From the NCBI GenBank assembly GCA_015493745.1, contig WGCN01000201.1:1-48005 (forward strand): a stretch of DNA of 48,005 bases, read 5' to 3'. This document shows, in pieces, positions 1-6,839 of the stretch. Positions within the stretch are counted from its first letter, which is position 1. The number at the start of each line of letters is the position of its first letter. The notes under the pieces are model-generated. The model saw only the letters and a program-made list of their open reading frames with translations. It was not told where the DNA came from and ran no database searches. This stretch comes from Calditrichales bacterium. Lineage in GTDB: Bacteria > Calditrichota > Calditrichia > Calditrichales > J004. A program made the position numbers and the translations under genes.

Positions 1-1
1 A

Positions 2-298
2 TTACTATTAATATTTTATAACAGGGCAAGAAGCAAAGCCGGTATTATTCATATTGCCGGGGAAGCTGTTTTCTTAGAGCGGGGGCAATGTTTTTCCGGT
101 AGGTACGAGCTGGCCGAATATTTTGGACTAAAAAGAAGCCAGGCCGGGAAAATACAACGATGGATAGAATACCTTGAAAATTCGGTCAAACTAATAGACA
201 AACGAAAAACCCGTAATGGATCAATAATTACAATACTTAACTTCGACGAAATGACGAAATTTAGACGAACAGATAAACAATCAATAGGCGATCAATAG
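2..298 (+). CDS. C-terminal fragment of a phage-type replication / winged-helix protein (5' truncated by window edge)
   Basis: An open frame enters from the left edge and ends at TAG 296-298, giving 98 visible residues. The middle part has the pattern of helix-turn-helix segments in phage and plasmid replication proteins: a 'RGQCFSGRYELAEYFGL' stretch, then 'KIQRWIEYLE', basic residues, and 'GSIITILNFDEM', which resembles the recognition helix and beta-wing. The family resemblance is by eye only; a transcriptional regulator is possible. Base and codon use (many tta, ata, aga, aaa) is clearly more AT-rich than the genes to the right, suggesting acquired DNA. It lies on the 3' side of tRNA-Asn, a common integration location. 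I am fairly sure it is coding and unsure of the function. Confidence 0.5.
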   Translation, partial: LLLIFYNRARSKAGIIHIAGEAVFLERGQCFSGRYELAEYFGLKRSQAGKIQRWIEYLENSVKLIDKRKTRNGSIITILNFDEMTKFRRTDKQSIGDQ

Positions 299-577
299 AC
301 AATCTATAGACACAAACTATAATGAATATAGAATGAATATAAAGTGAACAAAGAACTAAGAAGCCTGAAAAAACAAAATTGAATGCTTAAAAAGTTGAAA
401 AATAAAGCCACAATAACCATGAAAAAAGCTTTTAGGTTCTTCCATAGGTTCCCTGATACGGGTTGTTATAGACCGCGCCATTTTCTTAGCGTTAGGTATA
501 AAAAGGCGGTTTCGGTTTCGTTTTTTTTGTATCATTTTGCTAAAAACCGGCTCCTAAACGGCCCCCATGAAAAAGAA
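299..577. other. AT-rich gene-poor stretch
   Basis: No convincing gene is seen between the truncated replication-type gene and the terminator. The first part is very A-rich and carries a short tandem-like repeat (atgaatata twice near 320-340). A 68-codon frame at 383-589 has no recognisable family, lacks a good ribosome-binding site and runs into the terminator stem, so it is not called. The composition matches the gene fragment to its left, so this may be the right end of an integrated element. Confidence 0.4.
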
Positions 578-609
578 AAAGCCCCGTAAACGTTGATTTA
601 CGGGGCTTT
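578..609. terminator. Intrinsic terminator next to tRNA-Asn
   Basis: There is a perfect 13-bp inverted repeat: aaagccccgtaaa at 578-590 and its complement at 597-609, with a 6-nt loop. On the minus strand the stem is followed by an interrupted T-run, as expected for terminating the tRNA-Asn transcript. It could also stop rightward transcription. Confidence 0.75.
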
Positions 610-612
610 ATG

Positions 613-684
613 CTCCGGCGGTAGGACTCGAACCTACAACCTAGTGATTAACAGTCACCCGCTCTGCCATTGAGCTACGCCGGA
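613..684 (-). tRNA. tRNA-Asn (GTT anticodon)
   Basis: Read on the minus strand, a 72-nt cloverleaf is complete. It has a 7-bp acceptor stem (TCCGGCG with CGCCGGA), a D-arm with GCTC/GAGC, a 7-nt anticodon loop CTGTTAA with anticodon GTT (Asn), a T-arm GTAGG/CCTAC with loop TTCGAGT, and discriminator base G. The 3' CCA is not encoded. The 3' end faces the AT-rich, phage-like stretch on the left. Confidence 0.95.
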
Positions 685-907
685 ATAGGGCTCGTTTCAT
701 TTAAACAATCTGTTTCAAATGACGAGCCACTAATATAAATAATGGAATCCATAACAGTCAACAGAGCGCCCCATTTTTTAAGATAAAAAATGATTTTTTT
801 TTCATAGGGGCGGCTATTCTGTCAATTCTCATTTTTTCCTCATTCTTATTTCACTTTCGGCCGAAGCTGAATACTGTGAACAAGGATGTTTATAACGGAA
901 AATTGAC

Positions 908-1141
908 ATGACTGATAAAATCTACGATAAGACTCCCCCCACGGTGGAGGACTATCAAAAATTGATAGAAGATCTGAGAGTACGTCTGAATGTGCTGAAC
1001 GCCTCTGTATTTTTATTGGAGGAGCGCTTGCCACCCAGAGATCAGGAAATGGAAAATTACCTGAATAAAATTAACTCTGAACTGGAAGTGATACGAAGAA
1101 TGATTATTACAACACCCAAAGTTGTTTTTCAGAAGAACTGA
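908..1141 (+). CDS. Small acidic, helix-rich hypothetical protein
   Basis: A 77-residue protein with no family I recognise. It is charged and predicted helical: after a short N-terminal segment there are heptad-like Leu/Ile positions through 'LIEDLRVRLNVLNASVFLLEERL', and a second helix around residues 50-68, so a short coiled coil is likely. It has no signal peptide or membrane segment. It ends 3 bp before the receiver-histidine kinase gene and is surely co-transcribed with it, so it may be an accessory partner of that kinase. An opposite-strand frame at 846-1034 is a shadow. Coding status is supported by the tight spacing to the kinase. Confidence 0.65.
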   Translation: MTDKIYDKTPPTVEDYQKLIEDLRVRLNVLNASVFLLEERLPPRDQEMENYLNKINSELEVIRRMIITTPKVVFQKN

Positions 1142-1144
1142 TTT

Positions 1145-2302
1145 ATGGATTTTAAAGATATTTCCCTGCTGGTCATCGAGGATGAAGAACTGGTGCGCGA
1201 AAGCTATGTGGATATGTTTGAGCTGTTCGGCTTCCAGATCGACGATGCCGCCAATGGTCAGTTAGGGCTGCAAAAACTGGCTCAGAAAGATTATGACATT
1301 GTCATCACCGATCTGAATATGCCCGTGATGGATGGTCTGGAGACCCTTAAGCGTATCAAAAAGAAAAATATCCAGACGGAAGTCATCGTCATCACCGGAT
1401 TTGCCACCATCGAAAACGCCATCACCGCCATGAAGGAAGGGGCCTTCGATTACATTACCAAGCCCATCAGTCTGGAACACGCGCGTATTGTACTAACCCG
1501 CTGTGTACAGCATATCGAGGCTGTGCATGAGAACGAGGCTCTGCGCAACGTTAATGCCCGCCTGCGGCAGGTAAATGAACTCAAGGATAAGTTCATCACC
1601 ATAACCAATCATGAGATGCGCACACCGCTGGCCGTTATCAAGGGATATATGGAACTGTTGGACTTAAGCCTGGAAAACAAGAACGCCGAAACCGAAGAGT
1701 ATATCGGCATCGTGAACAACACCCTGGGTGAACTGATTGAACTGGTGGAGCGCATGCACAACCTTTCCGAAGCGGAAGCCTCTGGCAATCGTTATAAGCC
1801 GCAACTCTTTAACATTGTGGAGAGCATCATCGAGGTCGCTTCCGGTATGAAATTGTTATTTCAGAAGCGGGGTATCCATTTCAGCGTTTACTCCAATGAA
1901 AAAAACATTCCGGTACTGAGCGATGAAAACGGCATACGGCGCATGGTGCGGGAGTTGCTGCAGAACGCGCTGAAATTTACCGAAGAGGATGGACGTGTGA
2001 CCCTGCGCATCCGTAAAGAGAAGGCGGAGGGGAAAGTTTATATCAAAGTGGAAGATACGGGGGTGGGCATACCCGCCGATCAGCTAAAAATAATATTTGA
2101 ACCCTTTTATGAGGTTCAGGATGTCATGCACCACTCCACCTCACAGACGGATTTTATGGGGGGCGGCATCGGTGTGGGACTTTCCATCGTCCGGGAAATC
2201 GTCGAAGGCGCGCGCGGTGAAATCGCCGTGGAAAGCACACCGGGGCAGGGCAGCATCTTTACTGTCATCCTGCCCTGTTCCCAGGAAACAATCCCCGTTT
2301 AA
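1145..2302 (+). CDS. Receiver domain-histidine kinase hybrid (two-component signalling)
   Basis: 385 residues, cytoplasmic, with no membrane segment. Residues 5-120 form a CheY-like receiver with acidic pocket 'EDE', phospho-acceptor Asp56 (in 'VITDLNMP') and Lys106 ('ITKP'). Residues about 145-210 form the HisKA dimerisation domain with the H-box around His156 ('ITNHEMRTPLAV'). The rest is a HATPase_c domain with an N-box ('ELLQNALKF'), a G1 box ('VEDTGVGIP') and a glycine-rich lid ('GGGIGVGLSIV'). A receiver placed before a kinase usually means the kinase is tuned by phosphorylation from another kinase. No sensor domain or dedicated output regulator is adjacent. It overlaps the convergent PfkB gene by 4 bp. 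Confidence 0.92.
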   Translation: MDFKDISLLVIEDEELVRESYVDMFELFGFQIDDAANGQLGLQKLAQKDYDIVITDLNMPVMDGLETLKRIKKKNIQTEVIVITGFATIENAITAMKEGAFDYITKPISLEHARIVLTRCVQHIEAVHENEALRNVNARLRQVNELKDKFITITNHEMRTPLAVIKGYMELLDLSLENKNAETEEYIGIVNNTLGELIELVERMHNLSEAEASGNRYKPQLFNIVESIIEVASGMKLLFQKRGIHFSVYSNEKNIPVLSDENGIRRMVRELLQNALKFTEEDGRVTLRIRKEKAEGKVYIKVEDTGVGIPADQLKIIFEPFYEVQDVMHHSTSQTDFMGGGIGVGLSIVREIVEGARGEIAVESTPGQGSIFTVILPCSQETIPV

Positions 2303-3198
2303 AACTGCATCATTTCCTTAAATTCATTCCAACGGTTATCAACCTCAAAACGACCGATCTCCTTCAGGCGATCCATGCTGAATTGTTCGACGGTGAAGGA
2401 GGCGGTGGTGCTGCCGTAAACCAAGGCCCGGCGCAGGGTGATCTCGTCCAGGTTGTCCTGTTCCGCCAGATAGCCGATAAATCCACCGGCAAAGGTATCG
2501 CCGGCGCCCGTGGGGTCTTTCACCTCGGGCAGGGGATAGGCCGGGGCAAAGAAAAAACGTCCCGCGTTGTAGAGCACGGCGCCATACATGCCACGCTTTA
2601 TTACCACCACCTTCGGCCCCAGAGCGGTAATATGCCGCAAACCCTCCAGAAAGTTCTCCGTTCCCGTGTATTCGATAAGCTCCTCATCATTGATGATCAG
2701 GATATCCGTGCGCTGGATTACACGGGTCAGCGACTCTTTTTTCCCGCTGATCCAAAAGTTCATGGTGTCCAGAATAACCGCCTTGGGTTTATGCATCTGA
2801 TCCAGCACCTTCAGTTGCAGGTCGGGGTCGATGTTGGCTAAAAAGAGATAATCCAGGCTTTTATAATGATCGGGAAGAACCGGGTCAAAGGTCTCGAAAA
2901 CATTGAGATCGGTAAACAGGGTGTCGCGCATGTTCATATTTTTATGATAGACGCCGCCCCAGCGGAAGGTTTTTCCCGCCGCTTCGACCATTCCGTCAAA
3001 GTTTACCCGACGTTGTTTAAGAAAGTCAATATCGGCGGGGTTGAAGTCATCACCGATCACCCCCACCACATGTACCGGGGCAAAAAGACTGGCCGCGCTG
3101 CTAAAGTAAAGGGTGGAGCCGCCCAGGGCGTTATCACGCTTACCAAAGGGGGTTTCAACAGAATCATAGGCGATGGAGCCGACAACTAAAATACTCAT
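2299..3198 (-). CDS. PfkB-family sugar/nucleoside kinase
   Basis: 299 residues, the usual size for ribokinase/PfkB-fold kinases, which phosphorylate sugars or nucleosides with ATP. The N-terminus 'ILVVGSIAYDSV' and the 'GGSTLYFSSAASLF' segment fit the first PfkB signature. The second signature, 'DPTGAGDTFAGGF' near residue 230, holds the catalytic Asp and the anion-hole glycines. Substrate cannot be read from sequence; this subgroup is usually labelled a sugar or adenosine-type kinase. It has a good SD (GGAGAG) 6 nt before ATG and starts 15 bp after argS, so it is the last gene of an operon with argS, rsfS and the LytR_C gene. Its end overlaps the convergent kinase gene. Confidence 0.88.
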   Translation of the reverse strand: MSILVVGSIAYDSVETPFGKRDNALGGSTLYFSSAASLFAPVHVVGVIGDDFNPADIDFLKQRRVNFDGMVEAAGKTFRWGGVYHKNMNMRDTLFTDLNVFETFDPVLPDHYKSLDYLFLANIDPDLQLKVLDQMHKPKAVILDTMNFWISGKKESLTRVIQRTDILIINDEELIEYTGTENFLEGLRHITALGPKVVVIKRGMYGAVLYNAGRFFFAPAYPLPEVKDPTGAGDTFAGGFIGYLAEQDNLDEITLRRALVYGSTTASFTVEQFSMDRLKEIGRFEVDNRWNEFKEMMQF

Positions 3199-3213
3199 TT
3201 TTCTCTCCGGGGT

Positions 3214-4857
3214 TTACATACGTTCCGGGGCCTGGATATGCAATATCCCCAACCCGTTGGCGATGACAATTTTTGTAGCCTCGATCAGGGCCAGGCGCGC
3301 CAGGCTTAGCTCCTTATCATCCGTGATAACACGGCATACCGTATAAAATCTGTGGAAAACAGTGGCCAGGTTATGCAGATAGTTCACCAGCTTATGCGGC
3401 TCCAGAGTTTCGGCACACTGGCTGATGATTTTGGGGAATTGTATCAATTCCTTGATCAAAACGATCTCCTCATCCACCTGCAGAATATCCAGCTTTTGCT
3501 TTTCTGGATGGCTTATATCCAGCTTGCGCTCGGCCGCCAGGGTGTGGATACTGTTTATCCTGGCATGGGCGTATTGAATATAAAACACGGGGTTCTCATC
3601 CGATTGGGTTTTGGCCAGCGCCAGATCAAAGTTCAGATGCGAATTCATGGAACGCATCAGGAAAAAATAACGGGTAACATCCACGCCGACCTCATCCATC
3701 AGGTCGTCCAGGGTAACAAAGTTGGCCTTACGGGTGGACATTTTCACCTTCTCGCCCCGTTCGGTCAGGGTCACAAACTGATGGATCAGCACGGTCACCT
3801 TGTCGACATCGTATCCCAGGGCTTTCAACGCGGCCAGCACATCGGGATAGGTGTCGATGTGATCGGCGCCGAAAATATCGATAATACGGTCATAGCCCCT
3901 TTCCATCTTGTTGACATGGTAGGCCATGTCGGGCAGGCGGTAGGTGGGTTCTCCCGTGCTTTTAATGATGACCCGGTCCTGGTCAAACCCCAGCTTACTG
4001 GTTAAAAACCATGTGGCGCCGTCATGGGTATCCACCAGCCCTTTTTCCTTTAAACGGGTCACGATTTCATCGATCTTTCCGTTATCGTACAACGACTTCT
4101 CGTTAAAAAAGGAGTCAAAGGAAAAACCGAGGCGGGCGATGGTCTTTTTTATATCCTCGAAAATAGCACTCTCCGCGGCATCCTTAAAAGGGGTTACATC
4201 GCGGATGTCCTTCAGGGCATCGCCGTGTGTGTCATACAAGCTCCGGGCAATATCACGGATATATTCACCCTGGTAGTGATCTTCGGGAAAGACGATGTCC
4301 TGCCCGCAAATTTCCAGATAACGCAGGCGTACCGATTCGCCCAGCACCCGCATTTGCCGGCCGGCATTGTTAAAGTAATACTCCCGGGTAACCTCATATC
4401 CCGCCGCCTCCATTATGGAAGCCACGGCATCGCCCAAAACCGCTTGCCGTCCGTGTCCGATGGTCAGCGGCCCCGTCGGATTGGCGCTGACAAACTCGAT
4501 CTGCGCGCGTTGGGGGCGGGGTAATGTCCCCCGGCCGTATTTTTCTTTTTTTTGCAATATTTCACGCAGTTGTTCGTAGAGACCTTCCCGCTTAACATAG
4601 AAATTGATAAATCCCGGCCCGGCAATTTCGATTTTGTCCACATAGGGATTGTCGTCCGGAAAAAAGTTTACGATATCCGTGGCAATATCCCGCGGCTTTT
4701 TTTTAAGAAAGCGTGCCAGTTGCATGGCGATGTTGCTGGTATGGTCTCCGAACTGTTCTTCCCGGGGGCGTTGCAGGATAACCGGTACGCCGCTGATTTG
4801 GTGTTTATCCAGGAAGGCGCTTAATTGTTGTTTTATATATGCTTCACTATTGTTCAT
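3214..4857 (-). CDS. argS: Arginyl-tRNA synthetase
   Basis: A class I aminoacyl-tRNA synthetase that charges tRNA-Arg. I place the start at ATG 4857 (547 residues, beginning MNNSEAYIKQQL), because it has an SD (GGAAG) about 10 nt upstream and matches the usual start of the N-terminal Arg_tRNA_synt_N domain. A start at 4953 would overlap rsfS by over 100 bp. Visible signatures are the HIGH-type motif in 'SANPTGPLTIGHGRQAV', the editing-free Rossmann core, a KMSK-type loop ('VKMSTRKANFVTL'), and a C-terminal DALR helical anticodon-binding domain ('QYAHARINSI' to the end). It overlaps the end of rsfS by 11 bp, indicating translational coupling. Confidence 0.97.
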   Translation of the reverse strand: MNNSEAYIKQQLSAFLDKHQISGVPVILQRPREEQFGDHTSNIAMQLARFLKKKPRDIATDIVNFFPDDNPYVDKIEIAGPGFINFYVKREGLYEQLREILQKKEKYGRGTLPRPQRAQIEFVSANPTGPLTIGHGRQAVLGDAVASIMEAAGYEVTREYYFNNAGRQMRVLGESVRLRYLEICGQDIVFPEDHYQGEYIRDIARSLYDTHGDALKDIRDVTPFKDAAESAIFEDIKKTIARLGFSFDSFFNEKSLYDNGKIDEIVTRLKEKGLVDTHDGATWFLTSKLGFDQDRVIIKSTGEPTYRLPDMAYHVNKMERGYDRIIDIFGADHIDTYPDVLAALKALGYDVDKVTVLIHQFVTLTERGEKVKMSTRKANFVTLDDLMDEVGVDVTRYFFLMRSMNSHLNFDLALAKTQSDENPVFYIQYAHARINSIHTLAAERKLDISHPEKQKLDILQVDEEIVLIKELIQFPKIISQCAETLEPHKLVNYLHNLATVFHRFYTVCRVITDDKELSLARLALIEATKIVIANGLGILHIQAPERM

Positions 4858-5212
4858 TAACGTTTTCTTCCGTGATCCATTTAAATTTAGCATCCGCCCA
4901 CAAGCGTTCCAGACCGTAGTATTCACGCGCTTCCTTACGGAAGAGGTGAACAACGACGTCTATATAGTCCAGCAGAATCCAACTGGAGCTGTCTTGTCCT
5001 TCCCGGTGGTAGATGGACTGGTTGAAATCTTCTTTAAGTTTTTTTTCGATATTGTCGGCAATGGCCCGAAGCTGAACTTCGGAATCGGCTGACATAATGA
5101 CGAAATAGTCGGTAACATGGCTCAGGCCCCGTACATCCAGGGTGCATATCTGGTCCCCTTTTTTTTCAAGACCCAGTTGAGCGATGTTATCCGCGAGTTC
5201 TGCGGCAGTCAA
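4847..5212 (-). CDS. rsfS: Ribosomal silencing factor RsfS (Iojap family)
   Basis: 121 residues. RsfS binds ribosomal protein L14 on the large subunit and blocks subunit joining in starvation. The family core is clear: 'LDVRGLSHVTDYFVIMSA' near the N-terminus, then 'SSWILLDYIDVVVHLFRKEAREYYGLERLW', matching the conserved ILLDYGDVVVHIF-type and YYxLExLW motifs. The start is TTG at 5212: there is no in-frame ATG before the domain core, and an AGGAG overlaps the end of the upstream LytR_C gene about 8 nt before it. The gene lies 3 bp after the LytR_C stop and overlaps argS. The rsfS/LytR_C pairing is common in many bacteria. Confidence 0.95.
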   Translation of the reverse strand: MTAAELADNIAQLGLEKKGDQICTLDVRGLSHVTDYFVIMSADSEVQLRAIADNIEKKLKEDFNQSIYHREGQDSSSWILLDYIDVVVHLFRKEAREYYGLERLWADAKFKWITEENVNEQ

Positions 5213-5215
5213 TGA

Positions 5216-5848
5216 TTACTCCTGATGGTTGAATATGGGCAGGGTTTTATAATCCTTCCCGATGATGATGGTGATGTCGGCAATGGGCGACGGGTTTTCA
5301 TAGGACTCCACATTGCTGTAGAGCACCCCCATGGCATCGGCCAGTTGGCGGGCGTTATCCACCTTTCCGATCTGGTCAATGATACGTGTTTCCGCCACAT
5401 TCCAGTTGACTTTTCCTTTTTTCAGATAGTTTCCTTTATTGACAACATCATAGTTGTGTTTGCGTAACAGCTTTGTCAGTTGGTCGGCAACACCCTTGGC
5501 GCCACAGCCGTTGAGAATCTCCAACTGTATTTGCCGTTGCACGGGTGAATAGTAGGGCTCGGTCTCTTCCTGTTCCATGGGCAAAGCCGGTTGTTGCTCC
5601 GAGGGTGCCGCCTTGTCCGTTTTTTCACTGACGGAAGTTTGTTTGTTATTGCCCCAGAGGTGATCAAGAGCGGGCAGGGGGATCATATCCATAAACAGCA
5701 AAAAAGCCGAACCGGCCACAATTAAAGCGATGATGATGAAAAAAGGCCATTTGGTTTTCTTTTTTGGCCGGGGTATAGCGGTCCGGGTAACGGAATGGTG
5801 TCTTTTTTTACTGATTTGCGTGTTTTGTATTCTTCTGCGATGTCTCAA
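5216..5848 (-). CDS. Membrane-anchored LytR C-terminal-domain protein
   Basis: 210 residues. A very basic cytoplasmic head (residues 1-33, Arg/Lys/His-rich) is followed by one transmembrane helix ('WPFFIIIALIVAGSAFLLF', about 34-52) and an acidic/Pro/Gln linker. A C-terminal LytR_C domain starts near residue 105 ('QIQLEILNGCGAKGVADQL') and ends with 'ADITIIIGKDYKTL'. Unlike LCP proteins it lacks the catalytic LytR-CpsA-Psr domain, so a cell-wall binding or scaffolding role outside the membrane is an inference. The apparent start is TTG at 5848, with GGGAG about 13 nt upstream; no ATG precedes the membrane segment. It is the first gene of the rsfS-argS-pfkB operon. Confidence 0.8.
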   Translation of the reverse strand: MRHRRRIQNTQISKKRHHSVTRTAIPRPKKKTKWPFFIIIALIVAGSAFLLFMDMIPLPALDHLWGNNKQTSVSEKTDKAAPSEQQPALPMEQEETEPYYSPVQRQIQLEILNGCGAKGVADQLTKLLRKHNYDVVNKGNYLKKGKVNWNVAETRIIDQIGKVDNARQLADAMGVLYSNVESYENPSPIADITIIIGKDYKTLPIFNHQE

Positions 5849-5875
5849 TCTGTCAGAACGCTCCCAAGTTAGGTC

Positions 5876-5908
5876 AAAAAAATAACCGGGCTTATAACAA
5901 ACCCGGTT
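5876..5908 (-). terminator. Intrinsic terminator after the Gly/Tyr-rich secreted protein gene
   Basis: On the minus strand a 7-bp stem AACCGGG/CCCGGTT (5884-5890 with 5902-5908) has an 11-nt loop and is followed by ATTTTTTTG. It separates gene 5934-6455 from the LytR_C operon. Confidence 0.7.
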
Positions 5909-5933
5909 TAAACATCAACTTGCTTAAAATGAT

Positions 5934-6455
5934 TTACCGTTTGCTTCCGTTGCCATGGCTTCCGCTGCCCCAGGGCATAAAGTTGGAATAGGGCGAACCG
6001 TAATATCCGCCGCTACCATAGCCGTAACCATAGTTATAAGGTGCCTTTTCTATCCGTAAGGAGATAGATGAATTTTTTGATATGCGATAATTTAACTGCG
6101 CGCTGCCGAAAAACTGTGGTTGATTGGAATTGGATTGATCGCCAAAGCTTTGATACGGAGTGGACATGATGCCGATATTGGTTTGCAAGGTCAGATCTTC
6201 CGAAAACGGAATGAACATGCTGTTGATATAGGCATTTTGTAACACCTGGCCGCCGCCACCCATGCCAAAGGACATTGATAGCTGATGGCTCATCTGAATT
6301 TTACCCACATCCAGCCAACTGAACAGGGACGGCATGGAGGGCTGGGTCAATGCGGTTGTAATATTAGGCTGGCGCGTATCTTTTTTTAACTGCGCCGAAA
6401 CCCATACCGGCATGGTGAAAACAAAAACCAATGCGAACAGGGTAGCTTTTTTCAT
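5934..6455 (-). CDS. Small secreted protein with Gly/Tyr-rich tail, possible outer-membrane beta protein
   Basis: 173 residues with a clean signal peptide (residues 1-21, 'MKKATLFALVFVFTMPVWVSA', cut after A-Q-A-type 'VSAQ'). The mature part has alternating hydrophobic stretches typical of a short outer-membrane beta structure ('HQLSMSFGMGGGG', 'LTLQTNIGIMS', 'SAQLNYRISKNSSISLRIEK'). The last 35 residues are a low-complexity Tyr/Gly/Ser segment ('YGYGYGSGGYYGSPY'). No family is recognised. A strong SD (AAAGGAGG) stands 8 nt before ATG. It is a single-gene unit with its own terminator downstream. Function unknown; surface location is inferred. Confidence 0.75.
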   Translation of the reverse strand: MKKATLFALVFVFTMPVWVSAQLKKDTRQPNITTALTQPSMPSLFSWLDVGKIQMSHQLSMSFGMGGGGQVLQNAYINSMFIPFSEDLTLQTNIGIMSTPYQSFGDQSNSNQPQFFGSAQLNYRISKNSSISLRIEKAPYNYGYGYGSGGYYGSPYSNFMPWGSGSHGNGSKR

Positions 6456-6715
6456 CCTTCATCCTCCTTTGAATGGGCTAAAATATCAAACCTGTATCAT
6501 TAAATCAACCTTAGTATCAAGAACGTTACTTTTAATGACCGGTTCCTGCCGACCTTAAATAAAATCACAAGGCCGGATAGCGCTTCCGGGCCAGCTCTTT
6601 GCCCCGCACAAGGCGTAAACGGCTCATAAAAGATAAATATGTTTTTATTTTCGTAAAGGATATTTTTTATTTACAGATTTTTATTTAAATTAAGTGCCTT
6701 GCATGAAAATATATA

Positions 6716-6810
6716 GCCAGGTCCCACGCAATAGGACTTCGCCCAACCCCGTCAGGTCCGGAAGGAAGCAGCGGTCAGCGGATGCACTATGTGCCGTGGG
6801 TCAGCCTGGC
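6716..6810 (+). ncRNA. ffs: Signal recognition particle RNA, small bacterial type
   Basis: A 95-nt RNA whose ends pair (GCCAGG with CCTGGC, TCCCAC with GTGGG). The conserved SRP core is present: 'GTCAGGTCCGGAAGGAAGCAGC' spans about 6750-6771, with the GGAA tetraloop and the asymmetric internal loop bound by Ffh. A run of five T (6811-6815) follows the stem. It lies just upstream of dnaX, ybaB and recR, a conserved order in many bacteria. Confidence 0.96.
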
Positions 6811-6839
6811 TTTTTACATTTAAATAAAATTTTCTGCTT

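Noticed and set aside
383..589. 68-codon open frame
   Set aside because: No family, no ribosome-binding site, and its 3' end lies within the terminator stem.
846..1034. Minus-strand frame over the small helical protein gene
   Set aside because: Low-complexity shadow; the plus-strand frame is tightly linked to the kinase gene and has a more natural protein composition.
4858..4953. Longer N-terminus for ArgS
   Set aside because: It overlaps rsfS by over 100 bp and precedes the conserved family start, while ATG 4857 has a proper ribosome-binding site.
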